Positions 24,064 through 33,300 of a DNA stretch of 64,000 nucleotides are shown one piece after another (the first letter of the stretch is position 1; the number at the start of each line of letters is the position of its first letter). A program made the translations under genes and the position numbers. The stretch lies in assembly GCF_001562275.1 (NCBI RefSeq), contig NZ_CP014304.1, forward strand, positions 3,348,001-3,412,000. Direction: 5' to 3'. Origin of the DNA: Hymenobacter sp. PAMC 26628. Lineage in GTDB: Bacteria > Bacteroidota > Bacteroidia > Cytophagales > Hymenobacteraceae. The notes beneath the pieces were generated by a model that had not been told where the DNA came from, made no database searches, and saw only the letters and a program-made list of their open reading frames with translations.

Positions 24064-24801
24064 TTATTCTACCCGCCCGGCGCGGGCAAACACGGGAAAC
24101 GCCACCGCCCGCTCGCCGGGGCCCCAGGCCTGCGTCAGCGCCTCGGCTACCAGCGCCACGGGGTCGGTGCCGTGCTGCTTTTGGTAGTTCTGTGCGCTCG
24201 ACCACGTGCGCAAATAGTCGAGGTACCAGGCCGCCGACCACTGCCGCTGCTCGGTAAAGTGCGCCCGCTGCACGCCGGCAAATGGGAACGGGATGCGGGC
24301 GTACTCATCGTCGACGTGCCAGCGGTTTTCGTCCCAGTAGGGCCCCAGCACCTCGCGGTAGAAGTGCCCCACGAGCAGGTCGATTGCGGGGCTGATGCGG
24401 CCCAGGCTGTAGCCCCACTCGGCCAGCACGGCGCCCGGCCGGGCCACGCGGCGCACCTCGCGGTGGTAGGCGGCGTGGTCGAACCAGTGCACGGCCTGGC
24501 CCACGGTGATGAGGTCAAACACGTGGTCGGGAAAGGGCGTGTGCTCGGCGCGGGCCGTTTGGTAGTGGAGGTTGGGCCGCGCCGGGGCCTGGGCCAGCTG
24601 GTTGGTGCTAAGGTCAGTAGCGTCTACTTCGGCGAAGTGCGCGGCCAGCACCGCGGCCACCTGGCCGTTGCCGGCGGCACAGTCCCAGGCGCGCTGGCGG
24701 CCGGGCACCAGCGGCAGCAGCCACTCGTAGAGGGCGGCGGGGTAGTCGATGCGGAAGCGGGCGTAGGCCGCGGCTTGGGCGGAGAAGCGGTCGAGCGGCA
24801 T
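24064..24801 (-). CDS. Class I SAM-dependent methyltransferase
   Basis: A 245-residue protein with the Rossmann methyltransferase fold. Motif I appears as RAWDCAAGNGQVAAVLAAHF, motif II as VDATDLSTNQL, and the later VFDLITVGQAVHWFDH, followed by REVRRVARPGAVLAEWGY, is typical of the Methyltransf_11 group whose members methylate small molecules or cofactors. The start ATG at 24801 (MPLDRFSAQAAAYARFRIDY) is preferred over a TTG at 24819. The acceptor is unknown. It ends 42 bases before the ABC pair and could be co-transcribed with it. Confidence 0.88.
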   Translation of the reverse strand: MPLDRFSAQAAAYARFRIDYPAALYEWLLPLVPGRQRAWDCAAGNGQVAAVLAAHFAEVDATDLSTNQLAQAPARPNLHYQTARAEHTPFPDHVFDLITVGQAVHWFDHAAYHREVRRVARPGAVLAEWGYSLGRISPAIDLLVGHFYREVLGPYWDENRWHVDDEYARIPFPFAGVQRAHFTEQRQWSAAWYLDYLRTWSSAQNYQKQHGTDPVALVAEALTQAWGPGERAVAFPVFARAGRVE

Positions 24802-24892
24802 TTTGGGGGCGGTAAACAACTGGGAATTTAGGGCCCCGGGCTGCTCCGGGGCCCCGGGTTTCGGGCGCCAGCGCCAGCGTGGGCCCCGGGCG

Positions 24893-24900
24893 TATCTTTA
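24893..24900 (+). promoter_or_regulatory. Candidate -7 box of the helicase gene
   Basis: TATCTTTA, one base from TAnnTTTG, 71 bases before the TTG start at 24972; this long leader would suit a cold-inducible RNA helicase mRNA, but that is speculative. Confidence 0.4.
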
Positions 24901-24971
24901 CCGTAAATCAAGCGGTTTGCTGGCCGAAAGCACGAGGTCAGCCCAATTATTCATTTTAACGCAGCTGTCCC

Positions 24972-26636
24972 TTGACGTTTCACGAATTTAACCTCCACGA
25001 CGACCTGCTGGCCGGCGTGGACGCCATGAACTACCAGCAGGCCACGCCCGTGCAGGAGCAGGCCATCCCCAAAATACTGGAAGGCAAAGACCTGATTGCC
25101 TGCGCCCAGACCGGCACCGGCAAAACCGCCGCCTACCTGCTGCCGCTGCTCGACAAGATTTCGCACGCCAAGCACGGCCACACCACCACCCTCATCCTGG
25201 TGCCCACCCGCGAGCTGGCCACCCAAATCGACGAGCAGGTGATGGGCTTCGGCTACTACGTGGAAGCCAGCAGCATCGCCATCTACGGCGGTGGCAAAAG
25301 CGAGGGCTGGGAGCAGCAGAAGCGGGCCCTGACGAGCGGGGCCGACATCATCATTGCCACGCCCGGCCGCCTCATCGCGCACCTGCAAATGGGCTACGTG
25401 AAGTTTGACCAGATTAAGTACCTGGTGCTGGACGAGGCCGACAAGATGATGGACATGGGCTTCTCGGACGACATCTTCAACATCGTGCGCCAGCTGCCCA
25501 AAGAGCGGCAGACGCTGCTCTTCTCGGCCACGATGCCCACCAAAATCCGGGAGTTCTCGCAGCAGATTCTGCACAACCCGGAAGAAATCCGGCTGGCCGT
25601 GAGCAAGCCCGCCGCCGGCATCGACCAGCAACTGTACATGGCCTTCGACCGCCAGAAAATCTACGTACTGGAGCACATCATCAAAACCCAGGACGTGCAG
25701 AGCATGGTGCTATTCACGAGCCAGAAAGCGGCCGTGGGCGGTATTGTGAAGGCCGTGAACAAGCTCGGCATCGAGGCCCGCGGCATCAGCTCCGACCGCA
25801 CCCAGGAGGAACGCGAGGAAATCATGCGGGCCTTTAAGAACAAGCAGTTCCCGATTCTGGTGGCCACCGACGTGCTCAGCCGCGGCATCGACATCGACTC
25901 GCTGAGCCACGTGGTGAACTACGACATCCCGCGCGCCGCCGAGGACTACGTGCACCGCATCGGCCGCACCGCCCGCGCGGCCACCAAAGGCACGGCCATC
26001 ACGTTCGTTTCGGACCAAGACCAGGACCGGGTGGTGAAGATTGAAAAGCTCATCGAGCGCGACCTGGAGAAACGCAGCATCACCGAGGAGCTGGGCCTGG
26101 GCCCCGCGCCCGAGTTCGACCCCAAGCGCTTTGCCGGCCTGGGCGGCAAAATTGGCGGGCGGCCCGCCCGGGGCGGCAGTGGCGGCGGGGGCCGCAGCGG
26201 CGGCTTTGGCGGGGGCCCCCGCGAGGGCGGCCCGCGCCGCGAGGGTGGTGGCCGCGACGGGGCCCGCGATGGGACCCGCGACGGCGGCCGCCCGCCCCGC
26301 CGCGATGCGCCCGACCCCAAAGACCCCAAGCACCAAGAACGCCTAGCCAACGCCAAAAACGCCCTGGCCGCGCTGGACGCCGGCCAGGGCGCAACCGCGC
26401 CTTACCAGCGCCCGCCCCGCGAGCCCCGGCCCGACGGGGAGGCACGGCCCCCGCGCGAACCCCGCGCCCCGCGCCCCGAAGGCGAACCCCGCGAACCCCG
26501 CGCCGAGGGCGAAGCCCGGGAGCCCCGGCCCGAAGGCGAGCGCCGCCGGAGCCGCGGCGGCCGCAACCACAAGCGCGGCCCCAAGCCCGAGGATGGCAGC
26601 CCAGTGAACATGCCCGCCCCGCCCGCGGCCGAATGA
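24972..26636 (+). CDS. DEAD-box ATP-dependent RNA helicase with RGG/P-rich tail
   Basis: A 554-residue protein starting at TTG 24972; the internal ATG at 25026 would cut off the aromatic residue of the Q motif (FHEFNLHDDLLAGVDAMNYQ, then QATPVQEQAIP), so TTG is favoured. The helicase core (1-370) has AQTGTGKT, PTRELA, GG, TPGR, VLDEADKM, SAT, and in the second lobe VLFTSQKAAVGG, ATDVLSRGIDID and HRIGRTARA. Residues 390-554 are low-complexity, first RGG-like (GGGGRSGGFGGG), then PPREPRPEGE-type repeats, presumed to bind RNA or promote condensation. It would remodel rRNA or mRNA structure, like RhlE/DeaD. Followed by a strong terminator. Confidence 0.92.
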   Translation: MTFHEFNLHDDLLAGVDAMNYQQATPVQEQAIPKILEGKDLIACAQTGTGKTAAYLLPLLDKISHAKHGHTTTLILVPTRELATQIDEQVMGFGYYVEASSIAIYGGGKSEGWEQQKRALTSGADIIIATPGRLIAHLQMGYVKFDQIKYLVLDEADKMMDMGFSDDIFNIVRQLPKERQTLLFSATMPTKIREFSQQILHNPEEIRLAVSKPAAGIDQQLYMAFDRQKIYVLEHIIKTQDVQSMVLFTSQKAAVGGIVKAVNKLGIEARGISSDRTQEEREEIMRAFKNKQFPILVATDVLSRGIDIDSLSHVVNYDIPRAAEDYVHRIGRTARAATKGTAITFVSDQDQDRVVKIEKLIERDLEKRSITEELGLGPAPEFDPKRFAGLGGKIGGRPARGGSGGGGRSGGFGGGPREGGPRREGGGRDGARDGTRDGGRPPRRDAPDPKDPKHQERLANAKNALAALDAGQGATAPYQRPPREPRPDGEARPPREPRAPRPEGEPREPRAEGEAREPRPEGERRRSRGGRNHKRGPKPEDGSPVNMPAPPAAE

Positions 26637-26654
26637 GACCTGATCGTATGTTTT

Positions 26655-26691
26655 AAAAAGCCCCACTGTAGCAAACAGTGGGGCTTTTTTT
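26655..26691 (+). terminator. Rho-independent terminator of the helicase gene
   Basis: AAAAAGCCCCACTG/CAGTGGGGCTTTTTT, 7-base loop and T run. Confidence 0.93.
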
Positions 26692-26692
26692 G

Positions 26693-27365
26693 GCGCCAAG
26701 GTTGCCGCTAGCCAAGGGGGCAGCGTTGCACAACGCTGTTTCTCGCCATTAAAAAGGCTCGTTCCTAGGAGCGCTGGACCGCCGCGTTGACCGAGTGAGT
26801 AAGCCAGTGCCTTCCCGCCCCAACGACGATTAAAAACGACCGGGCCATTATTCCTCTTTCCGCAGTTGAATAGAGGCTTTCCTCCTTTTAGTCAATTTCA
26901 TTATTAAAGCCAATATAATCTAAGCACAATCAAAAGATGTGAATAAGCTGGGCTTTAAACCTTCAATATTTTCATAATTCTTATAAAATAATACAATAAT
27001 TATTTCTAATCAATTTGTATTTTAAATATTGCATTCTACCTCTCAATAGGCAAAAATCCAATTTATACGGCATGATTCTGTTTATAATTAAATTTATTCG
27101 CTATTATTGCATTACGGAAAAGTTCAAAATCTGGAATTACGTCCTCATCGTAAGTTTTATAGCTCTTTAGAACACACAGAACTTACGTGCTAATAAATTT
27201 TTCTTTATTAAGTACAATATTTTTTGAAGTCATCACCACCATTGTCAGGTTATGCCTGCGCTCGGGCAGGCTGGACTTCGCTCGTGCACAACTTTTAACT
27301 TTTGAACGGAGCGTGCAACAGCTCTTCTCTGCAACGCATTTTATACTCTCTGCCTACCCTATTCC
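26693..27365. other. 673-base AT-rich gene-free leader before the giant surface protein
   Basis: No gene is supported. The first 170 bases are of normal GC and hold a small palindrome (CAGCGTTG-CA-CAACGCTG, 26722-26739). From about 26860 to 27230 the DNA is very AT-rich, then GCCTGCGCTCGGGCAGGC can form a hairpin near 27254-27271. TAACTTTTG at about 27297 is close to a -7 box. It is presumably the regulatory region of the gene at 27366. Confidence 0.5.
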
Positions 27366-30300
27366 ATGAAGACAACCTTACGCTTGTGGGCGCTCCTGCC
27401 AGTTTTGGTCCTGCTGGGACTACCAGCTACCAGTTGGGCGCAAACCTGTAATCAGGTAAGCAGAATAAACTACACCACCGCTCCAACGGGCGACCGGCGA
27501 ACGGCGACCGAACAAGTAAGCGGCACCACGTACACGGCCAGCGGCTACACCCCGACCACGGCGGCCGGGCCGGCCAACTTGTTTGCTGTGGACACCGATG
27601 CTGCCTTCTACGCGCAGGTGCTGGACTGGGAGCAGGACAACACGGGCCGCAACCCCGCCACCTTGCCCAACGTGTCCACCGTTACGTTCACGTTTTCGCG
27701 CCCGGTTAGCAATTTCTCGATTACGGTAACGGACATCGACCGTAACACGACAACTGCGGGCACTTACACGGACCGCGTGACCTTTGATGGCTACGCGGCC
27801 GGCTCGTCTTCTCCGCTGACGCTGACAACTGCCAACGTGGCGGCCGGCAACACCAACCAGTTTGTGGGCAGCGGCAGCACCGCCACGGCCGGCACTGCCC
27901 CGGCCTTCAAGTCCAATGCGGTAACGGGCAATGCCGACAGCCCCGCCAACGCGGCTTCTAACGTGACGGCAACTTTTCCCACGCCCATTCAAAAGCTGGT
28001 GGTGACGTATGAAAACGTTGCCCCTTACGTGAATGCCACCACCTCCCGCCTTCAGGCCATTGGCATCACGCAGATGTCGTGGTGCGCCCAGGCGGACATT
28101 CAGACCGTGCTGACGGGCCCTACCCGCGCGCAGGCCACCAAAACAGTGGCGCTGAGCGTGGCGACGACCAACAACGGCCCTGACCTAGTGGCGAGCATAA
28201 CGCCTACCGTGCAGCTGCCCGCCAACCTGAGCAACGTAACCGGCGGCACCTACACCGCCAGCACGGGCTTGCTCGTGCTGCCCGTGCTGGCCAACCTGGC
28301 CTCCGGCGCCTCCGTGGCCCAGGCCATCTCCTACACCATGCCGGCGACGGGGTCGGTGGCGGCAACTTCGGCTTTCACTTCGACCGCCAACGACTTGGTT
28401 TCGACCAACAATACCTCGACGCTTACCACCGCCCAAAACCGGCCCCCCGTCGCCAGCGACGTGACCAACTCGCCGGGTATTTTGAGCAGCACTACCAGCC
28501 AGACCACGATTGCTTCGCTTAACGCGAGCGACCCGGACGCCGTCGCGGGCAATACGACGATTACTTCGTTTACCATCGTTTCGCTGCCCACCCCGGCCCA
28601 AGGCACGCTTTATGTCAACAGCGTGGCTGCCACGGCCGGGCAGGTTATCACGGTACCTGGCACGGCCACGCCCGGCAACCCGGGGTATCAACTCTCGTTT
28701 GTGCCCAACGGCACCTTCGGCGGCTCGGCGGCTTTCACCTACAAAGCCACCGACGACGTCGGCGTCAGCTCGAACACGGCCAACTACAGCATTCCGGTAA
28801 CGGCGGGGGCCGACCTGGCGACGGTGGTCAACGGCTCGACCACCGGCGTGGAGGGGCAGTCGAAAAGTTACAGCGCCACCACTACCAACAACGGACCGGC
28901 CACGGCCACCAATGTGGTGCAAACCTTGCTTTTATCCAACAAGCCGGCGTTCAGCACCGTCACGGTTGCCAACGGCGGCTACGACCCGGCCACCGGTCTG
29001 GTCACGTTCAACCCCACGGCGGCACTGGCCAGCGGGGCCCAAGTGGTTAACACCGTCACCGTAGTGGTGCAGGCAACGCCGGCCACGTTCAACGTGACGG
29101 CGGCTAACACGAGCAACACCGCCGACCCCACCCCGGCTAACAACAACGGTACGGCCGCGGCGGCGACGGTGGCCGTGTCCATCTCGCCCATTGGGCCGGC
29201 CGGGACGGCGGGGCCCTGCGCCACGCCTGGCCGCGACGGTTCGCCCACGGCCCTGGCCGCCAACCCCAACACTTACTATTCGGGAGGGGTGGCCGCATCG
29301 GCCACTACCACGGTGGCCCAAACGGTGCTGGCTGGTGCTAAGACGTTGAACGTGGCCGCGGCCACGGGCACCACCCTCACCCCGATTGCCCCCGGCGACC
29401 TGCTGTTGGTCATTCAAATGCAGGGCGCGGACATCAACGTGACCAACACCGACGCTTACGGCGACGGGGTTCCCGGCGGCTTTGCCACCAACAATTTGAA
29501 CAACAGCAATTTCACGGCAGGCCAATACGAATACGTGGTCGTGGCGCCGAACGGAGGCGTTACGACCGCTGGTGGCACGCTCACGTTCACAACGGGGCTG
29601 AAAAATGGCTATCAAAACGCCGATTACGCCGCGGCCAGCGGTGCAGGCCAGCGGCGCTTCCAAATTGTGCGCATTCCGCAGTACGCCAACCTGACTCTGG
29701 GGGCCAACCTGGTACCCACAGCCTGGGACGGCAACAGCGGCGGCATAATCGTGCTTGATGTAGCGGGCAAACTGGCGTTTAACGGCTTCAAAATCGACGC
29801 GTCGGGCGCCGGTTTCCGGGGCGGGGCCGGCCGCATGCTGGCCGGCGACAAAACCGCGCCGACCACCCTCACCGCCACCGACTACCGGGCCCTGGCCACG
29901 CTCAACGCCAACGGTATGAAAGGTGAAGGCGTGGCGGGTACGCCGCGCTACGTGAACACCGGCACGGGCGTGTTTGACACCGGCTTTGAAGGCTACGGCA
30001 GCGGCAGCGCCGGGCGCGGGGGCCCCGGCAACGGGGGCGGCGGCGGCACCGACGCCAACCCTACCTCCAACGACCAGAACACGGGCGGTGGCGGCGGCGG
30101 CAACGGCTCGCGCGGCGGCCGTGGCGGCAACTCCTGGAGCGGCAACGCGGCCGTGGGCGGGGAGACCGGCGGCGCGTTCAACCCGCCCAGCAGCAGCCGC
30201 TTGATACTGGGCGGCGGCGGCGGCGCGGGCAGCAGCAACAACGACGGCGGCGGGGCCGGCTACGCCAGCAGCGGCGCGGCCGGCGGGGGCATCGTGCTGG

Positions 30301-33300
30301 TGCGCACCGGCTCGGTGAGTGGTTTCGCCTCCGTGCTGGCCAACGGCGGCAGCGCCAGCAATGCGGTGCTCAACGACGGCAGCGGCGGCGGCGGCGCCGG
30401 TGGCTCCATCCTCTTCACGGCTAACAACACGACCAGCCTAGGTACCCTCACCCTGGCCGCCAACGGCGGCAGCGGCGGCACCAACACCGGGAACGGCCAG
30501 GCCCACGGCCCCGGCGGCGGCGGCGGCGGCGGCATCGTCCTCTCCAACGCCGTGCCGGCCGGCGCCGCCGTGGCCGGCGGCGCCAACGGCCTGACGGCGG
30601 GCAACATCGCATACGGCGCCAGCGCGGGCCTGCCCGGCATCGCTAACACGCGAATCAGCAACAGCATCGCCAACAGTGTGGCGGGCATCAATTGCAGCGT
30701 GGACGTGGTTGCCACCCTCACGGCGCCGGCTTCGGCGGTGGCCGCCCAGTCGGTGAACCTGACGGCGACGTTCGCCAACAACGGCGGCCAGGACGCCAGC
30801 ACCGTCACGCGCCAGGTAGTGCTGTCGTCGGGCAGCGCTAACGACCCGGTAACCAGCGTGTCGGCCCCGGGCAGCACCAGCATCAGCACCGACGGGACCA
30901 CCGGCAACGTGACCATTACCTACCCAGCCTTGGCCACCCTGGCCGCCGGCGCGAGCAATTCGCTTGGCATCACGTACACGGCCCCCGGCACGGCGGCCGT
31001 GGCGGCCACCGCCACGGTGGCGACGGCTTCGGCGGAACCCGTCACGAGCAACAACACCAGCACGGCTTCGACGGCCATCACGGGCTTTGCCGACGTTACT
31101 TCGGCCGTCTCGGGCCTGGCTAGCTCCATCACCGGGCGCCCCACGGGCACGTACTCGGTTGCATTTGCCAACAACGGGCCAGCGGCCGCGGCCAACGTGA
31201 CGCGCACCGTGCAGCTGCCCAGCGGCGTGAGCCTAACGGCAGCCCAGCTGAAGGTCGTCACCGACCAGGGCGGCACGTACAACAGCAGCACCAACGTGCT
31301 TGATTTCGGCACGTTGGCCACGCTTAATACCCGGGGCGCTAGCATATTCCAATTCAGTTACACGGCCCCTGATGCGGGTGGCAATGAATCAATTGTGAGC
31401 ACCGTTACCACGACCACGGCCCAGGATGCGAGCGGCACCAAGGGCGTAGCCCCCGACGTGTTCACGCTGGCGGTGGCGAACAATTCCGCCGCCGACGTGG
31501 CGACCAACGGCATCACGCTGTCGGCCACCACCGCCACACCGGGCCAGCAGGTTTCTTTCACCGCCAACTTTCTCAACAACGGCCCGGGCGATGCCGTCAA
31601 CGCCGTTCGATTCGTTCAGTTGAACGCCGGCCTGCAAGGCGTTACGGTTTCCAACGGAGGGACTTACGACAGCGGAACGGGCCTGGTGACGTACGCCGTG
31701 GTACCGTCGCTGACCGCCGGCGCTACGGCGCCTTCCACCATCACGTTCCTGGCCCCGGCCGTGGGCCCCGTGGTAATCAACGCCAGCATCACCACGACGG
31801 GGGGCCCTGGTTCGGGCGTCTCTTCGGGCATCTTCGGCAACAACGCCGCCACTGCCCGCGTCGACGTGACCCCGGTGGCCGATGTGGCCACCGGGGTCAC
31901 GGGCCCCGTTTCGGTTGTGGCAGGCAACTTGGCTACTTTCTCCGTCACGACGAGCAACAACGGGCCCTCGGGCGCGGCCGGCGTGGTGCAAACCGTGCAG
32001 CTTCCGGCCCAGCTGGCGGGTGTGTTCGCCTCCAAGGGCGGCCTGTACGACGCCGCCAGCGGGGTCGTCACGTTCCCAGCCGCGGCCGTGCTTTCCAACG
32101 GGGCCGTGCTCGTCAACACCGTCAGTTTCGTGGCGCCGGCCGCCAATTTCACGGTTTCGGCCGCGGTGGCCACCACTACGGCCGAAGCCAGCGGCACAAC
32201 GGCGAATAACACCGCGGCCGCGGCCGCTACGGTCGTCGCCCCGGCCACTGCCAACTTGGCCAACTTGTTCAGCACCTTATCGAGTTCGGCCCGAAACGTG
32301 GCACCGGGCGCCCCGGAAACTTTCACCGTTGGCACGGGCAACAACGGGCCCCAGGCGGCTACCAATGTGGTGCAGCAACTGCAGCTGCCCACCGGCCTTA
32401 GCGGCGTGGTGGCGTCGAACAGTGGCTCGTACAACTCGGTAACCGGCGTGGTTACTTTTCCGGCCTTGGCCAGCCTAACGAGCGGCACCTCGGTGGTCAA
32501 TACGGTCACCTTCAATGTGCCGGCTACGGGCCCGGTGGTGGCCTCGGCCACGGTGAGTTCGGACACTTCGGACCCCGTGCCGGCCGACAACCGGATTACC
32601 CGCGTGGTGGACCTCACCCAAGTGGCCGACGTGGCGACGACGCTGGTGGGCCCCGCGGCTGCCTCGGCCACGGAGGTGATGAATTTCTTCGTCAACACGA
32701 TCAACAACGGCCCCGTGCCCGCGACCAATGTGGTGCAGACCGTGGCCATCCCGGCCGGCTTGGCGCCGGCGGATGTGACGGTGCCAGCGGGCGTTTACGA
32801 CCCCGCCACGGGCCTCATTACGTTCCCCGCCGTGGCCAGCCTGGGCGTGGGCGAGGTCAGGACCTACACGTATGCCTACACCGCGCCCGCGTTTAAATCG
32901 ACGGACAGCAGCGCACCAAAAACCATCATCAACCAAGCCGTGGTTACTACCTCGACCCCTGACGGCCTCACGGCCAACAACACGGCTTCGGTGGCCACGG
33001 CGGTGAAGTGGAACTCGGATGTATCCGTGGCAGTGGATGGGCCCACCGCAGCGGTGGTGGGCAACCTAGTCGTCTTCTCAGTGGCGTTTACGAACAACGG
33101 CCCGGCACCGGCCGCTACCGTTGTGCCCAGCGTGCGCATTGCTACGGGCCTGAGCGGCGTGGTGGCGTCGGGCGGGGGTACCTACGACGCCTCGACGGGC
33201 ATCGTCACCTTCCCCACCATCTCAAACCAAGCCGTGGGCGTGAGCGGCACCGTGACCAACGTCATCTCCTTGCCAACGCCCGACCGCCCCATCATCGGGG

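Noticed and set aside
23003..24801. Methyltransferase plus ABC pair as a defence system
   Set aside because: The methyltransferase has small-molecule (Methyltransf_11) motifs, not DNA-methylase NPPY/DPPY, and the ATPase is transporter-like.
29990..30640. Repetitive GGCGGC tract as a CRISPR or simple repeat array
   Set aside because: It is in frame within the giant protein and encodes its glycine-rich block; there are no spacers of fixed length.
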